NCBI RefSeq assembly: GCF_014836775.1
Contig: NZ_JACSQD010000005.1
Location: 83,414 to 147,413 of the forward strand
Reading direction: 5' to 3'
Length of the DNA stretch: 64,000 nucleotides
From: Arthrobacter gallicola
Lineage (GTDB): Bacteria; Actinomycetota; Actinomycetes; Actinomycetales; Micrococcaceae
Shown: positions 26,686 to 35,950 of the stretch, piece by piece
Position numbering within the stretch: the first letter of the stretch is position 1
Layout of the letters: each line of letters begins with the position of its first letter
The notes under the pieces: model-generated
Seen by the model: the letters and a program-made list of their open reading frames with translations, nothing else
What the model was told of the DNA's origin: nothing
The model's database searches: none
Made by a program: the position numbers and the translations under genes

Positions 26686-28776
26686 TTAGGTGTGCGGTTC
26701 CGCGGCCGGGTCCAGGCCCACCGGGGCTGGGGGCTGGGGTGGTGCAGCAGCGGGGGAAACCGTGGCCAGTACCTGCCCGGCTTTGACCAGGTCCCCGGGA
26801 CGCAGGGTCATGGCCACGGTGCCGGCCACAGGCGCGGTGAGCTGATGTTCCATCTTCATGGCTTCCACGCTGAGCAGCGCCTGGCCTGCCTCAACGGTGT
26901 CCCCGTTCCCGACGGCGACGCTCACAACGGTGCCGGGCATCGGCGAGCGCAGGACGGGATCAGCGGCTCCTGCGGCCCGTTCGGCCGAAGCCAGGGACGC
27001 GCGCAGGCGTTCCCTGCGGTCCGGCAGCTCCAGGACCGCGGTAAAGCCGTTCCTGGAGGTCCAGAGCGCCTGACCGGGCCCGGACTGCGGGCCCGAGCCG
27101 GGGTTCGCTGCGGCACTGAACCGGAGGGAATGGACGACGCCGTCCAGCACCAGCCGTGCCCGGCTCCCGTCCACGTGCAGGGCGGCGCCGCGTGCCCCTG
27201 TCCCGTCGATGCGCACTTCCGCTGCGTCAGGGGTGCCGGTGAGCTCCACCGTGTGCAGGGTGCCGCCCGCGGTCACGGCGACAGTCAGCGGCCGTGCTCC
27301 GCCGATGCGCCAGCCATCGGCCCGCTGCCACGGAGAACCGGCTGGCTGCCCGTGGTTCTGCAGCGCAGCGAGCCGGAACAGGGCGGCGGCAGCCAGTTCG
27401 ACGTCGTCCGGTGCCTGGAAGTGCAGGTCCGGAAGCCGGCGCTCGATCAGCGTGGTGTCCAGGTTCCCCGCTTGGACATCCGGATCGGCGAGCAGCAGCC
27501 GCAGGTATTCGATGTTGGTGCCGATGCCCAGGATCACCGTTTCGGCGAGCGCCGCGTCCAGCCGGGCCAGCGCCTGCCGCCGGTCCGGCCCCCAGGCGAT
27601 GACCTTGGCCAGCATCGGGTCGTAGCTGGCGGACACCCGCTGGCCTTCGATCAGCCCGGAGTCGGTGCGCACCCCGTCCCCGGCAGCTTCGTGCAGGAGC
27701 TGCACCGTCCCGGCGGTGGGGAGGAATCCCTGGGCCGGGTCTTCGGCATACACGCGGGCTTCCACGGCGTGGCCGGTCAGCCGGACATCCTCCTGGGTCA
27801 AACCGAGCTGCTCTCCGGCGGCGATGCGGACCTGCCATTCGACCAGGTCGATACCGGTGACCATTTCGGTGACCGGGTGTTCCACCTGCAGCCGGGTGTT
27901 CATCTCCATAAAGAAGAACTCATCCGGGGTCTCTCCGGAGACCAGGAACTCCACGGTGCCAGCCCCGGTGTATTCCACCGAGCGGGCAGCCTCGCAGGCG
28001 GCCGCTCCGATCCGGCCGCGGGTGGCCTCATCGAGCAGGACCGACGGTGCTTCCTCAATGACCTTCTGGTGCCGCCGCTGCAGCGAACACTCGCGTTCGC
28101 CCAGATGGATCACGTTGCCGTGGGTGTCCGCGAGGACCTGCACCTCGATGTGGCGCGGGGTGGGCACCAGCCGTTCCAGGAAGAGGGTGTCATCGCCGAA
28201 GGCCGAGGCTGCTATCCGGCGGGCGGAGGCCAGGGCAGCCGGGAGCCCGCCGGGTGTGTTCACCGCCTGCATGCCCTTCCCGCCGCCGCCGGCCGAAGGT
28301 TTGATCAGCAGCGGATAGCCGACCCGCCCGGCGGCCGCGGTCAGGTCCGCGTCGGTGAGTCCGGGTTCGGCAATCCCGGGGATCACCGGGACACCGTAGC
28401 CGGCGACGTGGTTCTTGGACCGGATCTTGTCCCCCATCAGCTCCAGTGCTTTCACGCCTGGTCCGATGAAGGTGATGCCGTTCTCCTGCAGCAGGCGGGC
28501 AAAAGCGGCGTTTTCGCTCAGGAAGCCGTAGCCCGGGTGCACGGCCTCCGCGCCGGAGAGCCGGCAGGCGGCCAGCACGGCGCCGGCGTCAAGGTAGCTC
28601 CGCCGCGGATCGGCCGGACCCAGCCGGATGGCTGTGTCAGCTTCGCGCACGTGCCGGGCATCGGCGTCGTCGTCGCTGTAGACGGCAACGGTCCGCAGCC
28701 CCAGCCGCTTCAGCGTGCGGAGAATGCGGCAGGCGATTTCGCCGCGGTTGGCCACCAGTACGGTTTCGAAAGTCAT
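26686..28776 (-). CDS. Acyl-CoA carboxylase biotin-carboxylase/BCCP subunit
   Basis: 696 residues from ATG 28776. The biotin-carboxylase half (1-445) shows [31 protein letters not shown], the ATP-grasp loop [14 protein letters not shown] and [13 protein letters not shown]. The C-terminal biotinyl domain has [14 protein letters not shown], whose Lys is biotinylated. A linker of about 150 residues joins them. It matches AccA1/MccA-type subunits of 3-methylcrotonyl-CoA carboxylase. ATG lies 4 bases after the stop of the partner carboxyltransferase gene. Confidence 0.93.
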   Translation of the reverse strand: MTFETVLVANRGEIACRILRTLKRLGLRTVAVYSDDDADARHVREADTAIRLGPADPRRSYLDAGAVLAACRLSGAEAVHPGYGFLSENAAFARLLQENGITFIGPGVKALELMGDKIRSKNHVAGYGVPVIPGIAEPGLTDADLTAAAGRVGYPLLIKPSAGGGGKGMQAVNTPGGLPAALASARRIAASAFGDDTLFLERLVPTPRHIEVQVLADTHGNVIHLGERECSLQRRHQKVIEEAPSVLLDEATRGRIGAAACEAARSVEYTGAGTVEFLVSGETPDEFFFMEMNTRLQVEHPVTEMVTGIDLVEWQVRIAAGEQLGLTQEDVRLTGHAVEARVYAEDPAQGFLPTAGTVQLLHEAAGDGVRTDSGLIEGQRVSASYDPMLAKVIAWGPDRRQALARLDAALAETVILGIGTNIEYLRLLLADPDVQAGNLDTTLIERRLPDLHFQAPDDVELAAAALFRLAALQNHGQPAGSPWQRADGWRIGGARPLTVAVTAGGTLHTVELTGTPDAAEVRIDGTGARGAALHVDGSRARLVLDGVVHSLRFSAAANPGSGPQSGPGQALWTSRNGFTAVLELPDRRERLRASLASAERAAGAADPVLRSPMPGTVVSVAVGNGDTVEAGQALLSVEAMKMEHQLTAPVAGTVAMTLRPGDLVKAGQVLATVSPAAAPPQPPAPVGLDPAAEPHT

Positions 28777-28780
28777 GGGG

Positions 28781-30385
28781 TCACATCCGGAAGAGGCCGA
28801 AGGAGGTTGCGGGCAGCGGAGCATTGGCGCAGACATCCAGGGCCAGGCCTAGGACGGTGCGGGTGTCCTGCGGGTCGATGATCCCGTCGTCCCAGAGCCG
28901 TGCCGTGGAGTAGTAGGGGCTGCCCTGGGCCTCATAGTCCTGCCGGATCGGTTCGCGGAAGGCTTCCTCCTCCTCCGCGCTCCATTCTCCGCCCCGGGAT
29001 TCCACCGAGTCCCGGCGCACCGTCGCCAGCACGGCGGAGGCCTGGTTTCCGCCCATCACGGAGATCCGGGCGGCCGGCCACATCCACAGGAACCGCGGTG
29101 AATAGGCCCGCCCGCACATCGAATAGTTCCCCGCACCGAAGGACCCGCCGACAACCACCGTGAGTTTGGGAACCCGGCAGGTAGCGACGGCGGTGACCAT
29201 CTTGGCGCCGTGGCGGGCGATTCCCCCGGCCTCGTAGTCCCGGCCGACCATAAAGCCGGAAATGTTCTGCAGGAAGATCAGCGGGATGCCGCGCTGGTCG
29301 CAGAGCTCGATGAAGTGCGCGCCTTTCTGCGCGGATTCACTGAACAGGACACCGTTGTTGGCGACGATTCCCACCCGGTGCCCGTGCAGCCGGGCGAAGC
29401 CAGTCACCAGGGTAGTGCCGTATTCCTTTTTGAACTCGTGGAATTCGCTCCCGTCCGTGAGGCGGGCAATGATCTCCCGCACGTCGTAGGGAGTCTGCAG
29501 GTCAGCGGGCACGGCGCCGTAGAGGCCTGTCGGGTCGACGGCGGGTTCCACCGCGGACTCCGGGTTCCACGCCCGCTCCGGGGCCGGGAAGGTCTCGGCG
29601 ATGTCCCGGACGATTTCCAAGGCGTGGGCGTCGCTTTCGGCCAGGTGGTCGGTGACGCCGGAAACCCGGGAATGCAGTTCCCCGCCGCCGAGCTCCTCCG
29701 CGGTGACAACTTCCCCGATCGCGGCCTTCACCAGCGGCGGGCCGCCCAGGAAAATGGTGCCCTGGTTCCGGACGATGACCGTCTCGTCGCTCATCGCCGG
29801 CACGTAGGCTCCGCCGGCGGTGCAGGAGCCCAGCACGGCGGCAATCTGCGGGATCTTCGCAGCGGACATCCGGGCCTGGTTGTAGAAAATCCGGCCGAAG
29901 TGCTCCCGGTCCGGGAACACCTCATCCTGCAGCGGCAGGAAGGCGCCGCCGGAATCCACCAGGTAAATACACGGCAGCCGGTTCTCCAGGGCGATCTCCT
30001 GGGCCCGGAGGTGCTTCTTCACCGTCATCGGGTAGTACGTGCCACCCTTGACCGTCGCATCGTTGGACAGGACCATCACGTGTCTGCCGTGGATCAGGCC
30101 GATTCCGGCGATCAGCCCAGCGCCCGGGCATTCGTCCCCGTACATGCCGTTGGCTGCCAGCGGTGCGATCTCCAGGAACGGGCTGCCGTCGTCGAGCAGT
30201 TGCTCCACCCGGTCCCGGGGAAGCAGCTTCCCGCGCTGAAGGTGACGCTCGCGGGACGGGACGGGACCGCCCTGGGCGGTTTCGGCGAGGCGTTTGCGCA
30301 GTTCCCCGGCGAGGACCCGCTGGGCCGCATCATTGGCTGCGTAGGACGCCGAGGCGGCATCCACACCGGTAACAAGGGTCTCCAT
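28781..30385 (-). CDS. Acyl-CoA carboxylase carboxyltransferase subunit (3-methylcrotonyl-CoA type)
   Basis: 534-residue carboxyltransferase transferring CO2 from biotin to the acyl-CoA. It has the N-half [44 protein letters not shown] (in parts: [15 protein letters not shown]), [35 protein letters not shown], and the C-half [23 protein letters not shown] (in parts: [20 protein letters not shown]) and [20 protein letters not shown]. These fit the AccD1/MccB group rather than propionyl-CoA carboxylase. It is the first gene of the operon and is divergent from the TetR gene. Confidence 0.93.
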   Translation of the reverse strand: METLVTGVDAASASYAANDAAQRVLAGELRKRLAETAQGGPVPSRERHLQRGKLLPRDRVEQLLDDGSPFLEIAPLAANGMYGDECPGAGLIAGIGLIHGRHVMVLSNDATVKGGTYYPMTVKKHLRAQEIALENRLPCIYLVDSGGAFLPLQDEVFPDREHFGRIFYNQARMSAAKIPQIAAVLGSCTAGGAYVPAMSDETVIVRNQGTIFLGGPPLVKAAIGEVVTAEELGGGELHSRVSGVTDHLAESDAHALEIVRDIAETFPAPERAWNPESAVEPAVDPTGLYGAVPADLQTPYDVREIIARLTDGSEFHEFKKEYGTTLVTGFARLHGHRVGIVANNGVLFSESAQKGAHFIELCDQRGIPLIFLQNISGFMVGRDYEAGGIARHGAKMVTAVATCRVPKLTVVVGGSFGAGNYSMCGRAYSPRFLWMWPAARISVMGGNQASAVLATVRRDSVESRGGEWSAEEEEAFREPIRQDYEAQGSPYYSTARLWDDGIIDPQDTRTVLGLALDVCANAPLPATSFGLFRM

Positions 30386-30434
30386 CGACTTCCTCAGGTT
30401 TCACCGCGTGGGACCTGCGCCGGTACCGGCGCCG

Positions 30435-30475
30435 GTTAATGACCACTAACCCAAATCAGGTTAGTGGCTATTAAC
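30435..30475. promoter_or_regulatory. Two palindromic operators between the carboxylase operon and the TetR gene
   Basis: TTAATGACCACTAA (30436-30449) and TTAGTGGCTATTAA (30461-30474) each fit the near-palindrome TTA-n-TG-nn-(C/T)A-n-TAA, and together they form a larger inverted repeat with a 9-base centre. Their centres are 25 bp apart. They lie between the divergent starts at 30385 and 30531, so the TetR protein at 30531-31145 most likely binds them to control both directions. Confidence 0.75.
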
Positions 30476-30530
30476 TGACCTGTCCACCACAATGGAAGAG
30501 TTGCCCATACAGGACCGCGGAAAGGCAGGC

Positions 30531-31145
30531 ATGGAAGTCACCAAGAGCACCCCGCGCAGCACAACAGGCCGCAGCGAGGCCAAGGCGTCGCGCCGTGCCG
30601 CCATGCTCGACGCCGCTGCGTCGCTGTTCGCAGAGCGCGGCTACAACGGTGTCTCAATCGAGGAACTCGGTGCCGCCGCCGGGGTCAGCGGGCCGGCGGT
30701 TTACCGGCACTTCAGCGGCAAGCCGGCAGTGCTGGCAGCACTGCTGATCGGGGTGAGCAAGGACCTGCTCGAGGGCGGAACGGCCGTTGTCGCCGAGTCG
30801 AACACGGCCGAGGAAGCCCTGACCGGCCTGATCGAATTCCAGGTGGACTTCGCCCTGCGCCAGTCCAACGTCATCCGGGTCCAGGACCGGGACCTCGCCA
30901 GCCTGCCGGAGGAGGATGAGCGCACGGTGCGCTCCCTGCAGCGCCAGTACGTAGAGGTGTGGGTGGACGCCATTTCGGCCCTGCACCCCGACTCCGGACT
31001 ACCGCTGCTGCGCCACCGCGCCCAGGCGGTGTTCGGCCTGATTAACTCCACCTCCCACACCCTGAACAGCAAAACCACCGCCCGGGAGACGGTGCGGCTG
31101 CGCGCCCTTCTGGAACGAATGGCGTGGGCGGCACTGAATGCCTAG
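30531..31145 (+). CDS. TetR-family regulator of the acyl-CoA catabolic operon
   Basis: 204 residues from ATG 30531, which has GGAAAGG just upstream; ATG 30492 is in frame and would add 13 residues. The DNA-binding domain covers about 22-68 with AASLFAERGYNGVSIEELGAAAGVSGPAVYRHFSGK (in parts: LFAERGYNGVSIEELGAAAG, AVYRHFSGK). The C-terminal helical ligand domain likely senses an acyl-CoA. It is divergent from the carboxylase operon across two palindromic operators. An equivalent TetR gene neighbours the Rv2498c-type gene set of mycobacteria. Confidence 0.88.
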   Translation: MEVTKSTPRSTTGRSEAKASRRAAMLDAAASLFAERGYNGVSIEELGAAAGVSGPAVYRHFSGKPAVLAALLIGVSKDLLEGGTAVVAESNTAEEALTGLIEFQVDFALRQSNVIRVQDRDLASLPEEDERTVRSLQRQYVEVWVDAISALHPDSGLPLLRHRAQAVFGLINSTSHTLNSKTTARETVRLRALLERMAWAALNA

Positions 31146-31650
31146 TACGCTGAGTAAAACACCCCGAGCAGAAAGACCTGCCGTGATTGAGCTTCGTGCC
31201 GTTGTTCCAGCCGACCTGGATGAATTCTTCAACCATCAGCTGGACCCGGGCGCCAACCATATGGCTGCCTTCGCCGCCAAAAATCCATCGGACCGGGGCG
31301 TCTTCGACCTCCACTGGCAGCAGATCCTCAGCGATCCTTCCATTACCGTCCGCACCATCGTGGCCGACGGCGACGTAGTGGGGTCCATCCTGGCCTACCG
31401 CGAGGGCAACGTCCCGGAGATCAGCTACTGGATCGACCGCTCCCGCTGGGGACAGGGCATTACGACGGCGGCCGTGGGCCTGTTCCTCGAAGAGTTCCCT
31501 GAGCGGCCGGTCCGGGCACGCGCAGTCGCAGACAACGTGAGCTCCATCCGCATCCTGGAACGCTACGGGTTCAAGATGATCGGCGAGGAGCGCAGCTTTG
31601 CCAACGCCCGCGGCGCCGTCGTCCGGGAACTGGAACTCGAGCTGGCCTAG
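31138..31650 (+). CDS. GNAT-family N-acetyltransferase (RimJ/RimL type)
   Basis: 170 residues; the ATG overlaps the TetR stop (ATGCCTAG), suggesting translational coupling. GTG 31183 would give a start at VIELRAVVPADLDEFF, where homology begins. The fold is complete: IVADGDVVGSILAYR, the acetyl-CoA loop IDRSRWGQGITTAAVGLFL, and the C-terminal DNVSSIRILERYGFKMIGEE. The RimJ/RimL group acetylates protein N-termini or small amines; the substrate is unknown. Confidence 0.85.
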   Translation: MPSTLSKTPRAERPAVIELRAVVPADLDEFFNHQLDPGANHMAAFAAKNPSDRGVFDLHWQQILSDPSITVRTIVADGDVVGSILAYREGNVPEISYWIDRSRWGQGITTAAVGLFLEEFPERPVRARAVADNVSSIRILERYGFKMIGEERSFANARGAVVRELELELA

Positions 31651-31667
31651 GCCTGCCGGCAGCACTG

Positions 31668-31710
31668 CGGAAGGCCCGTTCCCACGGTTAGCGTGGGAAC
31701 GGGCCTTCCG
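31668..31710. terminator. Bidirectional terminator
   Basis: A perfect 19-bp stem (31668-31686 with 31692-31710) around a 5-base loop lies between the convergent GNAT gene (plus) and the E2 gene (minus). Its length and symmetry indicate that it ends both transcripts. Confidence 0.8.
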
Positions 31711-31725
31711 CTTTCCGGGGTCCGG

Positions 31726-33075
31726 CTAGGTCATCGCCAGCACCATGGCCGGTTCGGCCAGCACATCCCCGACGTCCCGGAGGAACAGTGAGGCTTCCGC
31801 CCCGTCCACCAGCCGGTGGTCGAAGGACAGGCTGAGCGTCGTCACCTGCCGCAGCGCAACAGTCCCCTCGTGTTCCCACGGCAGGTTCCGGACGGCACCG
31901 AGGGCCAGTATGGCGGCCTCCCCCGGATTGAGGATGGGGGTTCCGGCATCCACCCCAAACACGCCGACATTGGAGATGGAGACCGTGCCGCCGGCGAGCG
32001 CCGCCGGAGGGGTCCCGCCGTCCCGGGCGGTACCGGCAAGATCTGAAATCGCCAGCGCCAGTTCGCGCAGCCCCAGGTCCTGAGCGTCCTTGATGTTGGG
32101 AACCAGCAGGCCCCGGGGCGTCGCCGCCGCGATTCCGAGGTTGACGTACCGGTAGCGGATGATTTCCCGGGCGTCCTCATCCCAGCGGGCATTCAGGCCC
32201 GGATGCCGCTGCAGGGCCAGGCAGACTGCCTTGGCGGCCAGGACCAGCGGAGTCAGCCGGACGCCCTCAAATTCCGGCCGGGCCTTCAGCTTCGCCAGCA
32301 GGTTCATTGACCCCGTAACGTCCAGGGTGAGGAAGACCGTGGCATGCGGAGCCGTAAAGGCACTGCTAACCATCGCCGCCGCCGTGTGTTTCCGGATGCC
32401 GGAAACCGGGATACGTTCCTCGCGGGCCTGCCCCAAATGCGGAGCGTCTTCGACGACGGTCTGCCCGGGGGCGGCCGGCCTCTCCGTGCTGTCCGTGCTG
32501 CTGACCCGCTGCACGGCGGCTTCCACATCTGAGCGCAGGATCCTGCCGTCCGGTCCGGTCCCCGTCACGAGGGCCAGGTCGACTCCGAGGTCGCGGGCCA
32601 GTTTCCGTACGGGTGGCGTGGACCGCGGCCGTTCCAAGAGCGGTTGGACGGCTGAGCCCGGTTGGACGGCTGAGGCCGGCTGGACGGCTGAGGCCGGCTG
32701 GACGGCTGAGGCCGGCTGTACCTTCACCAGTCCCGGGCGGGGTTTCCGAGCCGGGCGTCCGGCAGATTCCGGCTCGGCGCCGTATCCCACCAGGGTCGGC
32801 TGCCGGCGGGTCGCCTGGGCGGCGGGCTCCTCCGGGTCCGGGATATCGAAGGAGATGATGGTCGATCCCACCTCCACGACGGTTCCCGGCAGCTCGTGCA
32901 GCCGGGCCACCACCCCCGCAAACGGTGACGGCAGCTCCACCACTGCTTTGGCGGTCTCCACTTCGGCGATGACCTGGTTCAGCGCCACCGTCTGTCCCTC
33001 CGCCACCCGCCAGCTGAGTATCTCGGATTCGGTCAGGCCCTCCCCCAGGTCCGGCAGCCGGAATTCGCGGATCAT
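31726..33075 (-). CDS. bkdC: Branched-chain 2-oxoacid dehydrogenase E2 (dihydrolipoamide acyltransferase)
   Basis: 449 residues. The lipoyl domain is at 1-78 (LPDLGEGLTESEILSW, lipoyl Lys in EVETAKAVVELPSPF), the peripheral-subunit-binding domain is near 165-200 (PPVRKLARDLGVDLALVTGTGPDGRI in parts), and the catalytic domain ends with SLSFDHRLVDGAEASLFL (His-x3-Asp-Gly). The first linker holds four tandem VQPASA-type hexapeptides (DNA 32644-32715). ATG overlaps the E1 beta stop (ATGA). No E3 gene is nearby, so lipoamide dehydrogenase must be encoded elsewhere. Confidence 0.93.
   Translation of the reverse strand: MIREFRLPDLGEGLTESEILSWRVAEGQTVALNQVIAEVETAKAVVELPSPFAGVVARLHELPGTVVEVGSTIISFDIPDPEEPAAQATRRQPTLVGYGAEPESAGRPARKPRPGLVKVQPASAVQPASAVQPASAVQPGSAVQPLLERPRSTPPVRKLARDLGVDLALVTGTGPDGRILRSDVEAAVQRVSSTDSTERPAAPGQTVVEDAPHLGQAREERIPVSGIRKHTAAAMVSSAFTAPHATVFLTLDVTGSMNLLAKLKARPEFEGVRLTPLVLAAKAVCLALQRHPGLNARWDEDAREIIRYRYVNLGIAAATPRGLLVPNIKDAQDLGLRELALAISDLAGTARDGGTPPAALAGGTVSISNVGVFGVDAGTPILNPGEAAILALGAVRNLPWEHEGTVALRQVTTLSLSFDHRLVDGAEASLFLRDVGDVLAEPAMVLAMT
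32644..32715 (-). repeat. 18-bp tandem repeat (4 units) in the E2 linker
   Basis: Units (T/C)TGGACGGCTGAG(G/C)CCGG start at 32644, 32662, 32680 and 32698, an exact 18-bp period that keeps the reading frame and encodes repeated VQPASA residues in the flexible linker between the lipoyl and subunit-binding domains. Near-identity at the DNA level suggests recent slippage and possible length variation among strains. Confidence 0.85.
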
Positions 33076-34094
33076 CCCTGCACCCCTTCCAGGGCTGCCG
33101 TCCGGTCCAGGGAGTTGGGCCGGCGCATTACCCGGTCCACTCCGTCCAGGATCCGGTCCAGATCCGGAAGATGGTGTTTCTCCAGCCGTGCCGGCGGGTA
33201 CGGAATGTCGAACCCGGTGACCCGGACCGGCGCATGCTCCAGGTAGTCGAAGCAGCGTTCGGTGATGCTCGCGGCGATCTCCGCGCCCAGCCCGCCGGAC
33301 TGGGCTGCCTCGTGGGTGATCACCAGCCGGCCGGTCTTCCGCACGGAGGCCTCGACGGCGTCGTAGTCTATGGGCGCCAGCGAGCGCAGGTCGATTACTT
33401 CCACGGAGACGCCGTCGTCCTGTGCCGCGGCGGCCGCGTCCAGGGCGGTCATCACCAGCGGACCGTAGGCCACCAGCGTCACGTCGGTGCCCGGCGCAGC
33501 GACCCTGGCGGCGCCCATCGGGAGGGCACCGTCCAGCGTCAGGTCCACCTCGCCCTTGGTGTGATAGCGCCGCTTGGGTTCGAAGTAGAGCACCGGGTCG
33601 TCGCACTCAACCGCCTGACGGATCATGGTGTATGCATCCTGCGGGTTCGAAACGCTGATCACCCGCAGCCCGGATGTGTGCGTGAAGTAAGCCTCGGGCG
33701 ACTCCGAATGGTGCTCCGGGGATCCGATGCCGCCACCGAAGGGCACCCGGATGGTCAGCGGCAGCTTCACGGCTCCGTGCGTGCGGTAGTGCATTTTGGC
33801 GACCTGGGACACGATCTGGTCGAACGCCGGGTAGATGAACCCGTCGAACTGGATTTCCACCACCGGACGGTAGCCGCGGTACGCAAGCCCGACGGCGGTC
33901 CCCATGATTCCGGATTCTGCCAGCGGCGTGTCGATCACCCGGCGGGGGCCGAATTCGGCCTGCAGGCCGTCGGTAATCCGAAAAACGCCCCCGAGCTTGC
34001 CGATGTCCTCCCCCATCAGGACCACCTTCGGATCCCCTGCCAGGGCATCGCGCAGCCCGGCGGTGATGGCGCGGCCAAAAGTCATGCTGGTCAT
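33072..34094 (-). CDS. bkdB: Branched-chain 2-oxoacid dehydrogenase E1 component, beta subunit
   Basis: 340 residues, beta half of the thiamine-dependent E1. Family marks: MTFGRAITAGLRDALAGDP, VVLMGEDIGKLGGVFRIT with the conserved Glu that activates thiamine diphosphate, FIYPAFDQIVSQVAKMHYRT, RVPFGGGIGSPEHHSESPEA and the C-terminal TGFDIPYPPARLEKHHLPD. It overlaps E1 alpha (ATGA) and E2 (ATGA) by 4 bases each, so the three subunits are translationally coupled. Confidence 0.94.
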   Translation of the reverse strand: MTSMTFGRAITAGLRDALAGDPKVVLMGEDIGKLGGVFRITDGLQAEFGPRRVIDTPLAESGIMGTAVGLAYRGYRPVVEIQFDGFIYPAFDQIVSQVAKMHYRTHGAVKLPLTIRVPFGGGIGSPEHHSESPEAYFTHTSGLRVISVSNPQDAYTMIRQAVECDDPVLYFEPKRRYHTKGEVDLTLDGALPMGAARVAAPGTDVTLVAYGPLVMTALDAAAAAQDDGVSVEVIDLRSLAPIDYDAVEASVRKTGRLVITHEAAQSGGLGAEIAASITERCFDYLEHAPVRVTGFDIPYPPARLEKHHLPDLDRILDGVDRVMRRPNSLDRTAALEGVQG

Positions 34095-35242
34095 CGCGCA
34101 CCTCCCTCCGTGGTCTCGCCCATCATGGCGAGATATTGGCGGTAGTGCTCCCGCTGGCGGTCAAGCCAGCTGTTCGGCGACGAGTAGACGTGCGCCAAGA
34201 CCTCCATGGGTCCCGGATCGGGCATGCCCGTACAGGCGGCCCGCAGCTCCTGCGCGAGCGTATCGGCGTCGTGCTCCACGGTTGCCTGGAAGGCGCCGTC
34301 GAACTCCCCCTCGGATTCCAGCAGCGCGCCGACCCGGCTGATCGGATCCTTCGCCTGCCAGTCCAGGAGCTCGGCCGGGTCCCGGTAGCGGGTCGGATCG
34401 TCCGCGGTGGTGTGCGGCCCCATCCGGTAGGTGACTGCCTCGATGAAGGTGGGTCCTCCCCCGCTGCGCGCCCGGTCCAGCGCTTCCCGGGTGGCAGCCA
34501 GCGTGGCCAGGACGTCATTGCCGTCCACCCGGATGGATGGAATGCCGAAGCCCGGCGCCCGGTTGGCAACCGGGATCTGCGCCTGCAGTCCCACGGGTTC
34601 GGAGATGGCCCATTGGTTGTTCTGGCAGAAGAAGATCACCGGGGCCTGGAAGCTCGCGGCGAAAACCATCGCCTCGTTGACGTCGCCCTGGCTGGTGGCG
34701 CCGTCGCCGAAGTAGCTGATTGCCGCGTCGTCCACCCCGTCCTGCTGGATGCCCATGGCGTAGCCCGTGGCGTGCAGCGCCTGCGCGCCGATGATCACCT
34801 GCGTGGGTGCCATGTTCACGGAGTACGGATCCCAGCCGGCAGCGGCGTTGCCGCGCCAAACCCGCATCAGATCCGCGCACCCCACGCCGCGCAGAAAGGC
34901 CACGGCGTTCTCGCGGTAGCTGCTGAAGACGAAGTCCGAGGGCCGCAGCGCCCGGGCCGAGCCCACCTGCGCCGCCTCCTGCCCCAGCAGTGGGGGCCAC
35001 AGACCCAGTTCACCCTGCCGTTGCAGTGACGTGGCTTCGGTGTCGATCCTTCTGGCCAGGACCATGTCCCGGTACAGGCCGCGGAGTGCAGCGGTGTCGA
35101 TGTCCTGGACCCAGCGGTCATAGAGGTCGTCCCGGACGCGGAAACCATCAGGGCGGATCAGCTGGAGGTACGGGTCGTGCGGTTCTGTCCCGGTGTTTTC
35201 GGGATGGTCCGCCGGGATATGCAGGGACACTTTGATACGCAT
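34091..35242 (-). CDS. bkdA: Branched-chain 2-oxoacid dehydrogenase E1 component, alpha subunit
   Basis: 383 residues with the thiamine diphosphate motif GDGATSQGDVNEAMVFAASF starting near residue 163, upstream ATSLQRQGELGLWPPLLGQEAAQVG (in parts: LQRQGELGLWPPLLGQEA) and the phosphorylation-loop-like YRMGPHTTADDPTRYRDP. With the beta subunit it decarboxylates the oxoacids of leucine, isoleucine and valine and feeds the adjacent catabolic operon. It is the first gene of the bkd operon and is divergent from an Lrp-type regulator. Confidence 0.94.
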   Translation of the reverse strand: MRIKVSLHIPADHPENTGTEPHDPYLQLIRPDGFRVRDDLYDRWVQDIDTAALRGLYRDMVLARRIDTEATSLQRQGELGLWPPLLGQEAAQVGSARALRPSDFVFSSYRENAVAFLRGVGCADLMRVWRGNAAAGWDPYSVNMAPTQVIIGAQALHATGYAMGIQQDGVDDAAISYFGDGATSQGDVNEAMVFAASFQAPVIFFCQNNQWAISEPVGLQAQIPVANRAPGFGIPSIRVDGNDVLATLAATREALDRARSGGGPTFIEAVTYRMGPHTTADDPTRYRDPAELLDWQAKDPISRVGALLESEGEFDGAFQATVEHDADTLAQELRAACTGMPDPGPMEVLAHVYSSPNSWLDRQREHYRQYLAMMGETTEGGAR

Positions 35243-35290
35243 CCTTCCGTGGGTGGAGCCCCGGGGGTGGTGGGGTCCAAACCTGTTGCC

Positions 35291-35369
35291 TGGGCACCTT
35301 TGCCCAGATAGATGTGACCCTACTCACACCGGGCATGCGGTACAACTGCGCGCGATGGGATTGCGCAGT
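35291..35369. promoter_or_regulatory. Inverted repeats in the bkd / Lrp-type intergenic region
   Basis: CTGGGCA (35291-35297) and TGCCCAG (35302-35308) form one palindrome; ACTGCGC (35345-35351) and GCGCAGT (35363-35369) form another. TTGCGCA recurs just before the Lrp-type start. These are reasonable operator candidates for the adjacent Lrp/AsnC protein controlling itself and the bkd genes. Confidence 0.5.
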
Positions 35370-35412
35370 CTGCCCTGCCGGAAGGGATTTGGCCGTGCTA
35401 GCGTTGCGCACT

Positions 35413-35946
35413 ATGCAGATTCTGGACGGTACCGACTTCCGCGTGCTGCGGGCCATGGCCACCGACCCGCGGCGAACCGTCGTGGCCCTGGCCGGCCGGC
35501 TCGGCATCTCCCGCAACACCGTTCAGGCCCGCTTGTCCCGGCTCGAAACCAAGGGTGCTTTCCTCCCCTTCGAGCGGCGGATCAACCCGGTGGCACTGGG
35601 CTATCCCCTGATGGCTTTTGTCCACGTCCATGTCCAGCAGCAGCGGCTCAACGAGATCACCGCCGAACTGTCCGCCATCCCTGAAGTCGTGGAAGCCCAC
35701 GGCCTCACCGGGGCGGCGGACATCCTGCTGCGGACGGTCGCCGTCGACGCCGAGGATCTGTTCCGGATAAACAAGGCCATCCTGGCGGTGCCCGGCGTCG
35801 AGCGGTCCGACACCACCCTGGCGATGGGCGAGCTCATCCCCTACCGGGTGTCCCCGCTCCTTGACCGCGGGCCGGCCCTGGGAATTGACGCTGAAAACGG
35901 GACAGGTTCCGCATTTAGGGATCGTTCCGGGCAGGTGAAACAATAG
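35413..35946 (+). CDS. Lrp/AsnC-family regulator (putative bkd regulator)
   Basis: 177 residues: an N-terminal HTH (LDGTDFRVLRAMATDPRRTVVALAGRLGISRNTVQARLSRLETKG in parts: VVALAGRLGISRNTVQARLS) and a C-terminal RAM ligand domain (FVHVHVQQQRLNEI, VVEAHGLTGAADILLRTVAVD, VPGVERSDTTLAMGELIPYR in parts). In other bacteria BkdR is an Lrp-type activator of branched-chain oxoacid dehydrogenase genes, and this gene is divergent from bkdA, so the same role is inferred. TAGCGT lies 8 bases before ATG and there is no Shine-Dalgarno, so a leaderless start is possible. An upstream GTG at 35395 is in frame. Confidence 0.87.
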   Translation: MQILDGTDFRVLRAMATDPRRTVVALAGRLGISRNTVQARLSRLETKGAFLPFERRINPVALGYPLMAFVHVHVQQQRLNEITAELSAIPEVVEAHGLTGAADILLRTVAVDAEDLFRINKAILAVPGVERSDTTLAMGELIPYRVSPLLDRGPALGIDAENGTGSAFRDRSGQVKQ

Positions 35947-35950
35947 CCGC

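Noticed and set aside
33076..33606. N-terminal extension of the E2 gene
   Set aside because: It is antisense-like out-of-frame translation of E1 beta; the lipoyl domain begins at ATG 33075.
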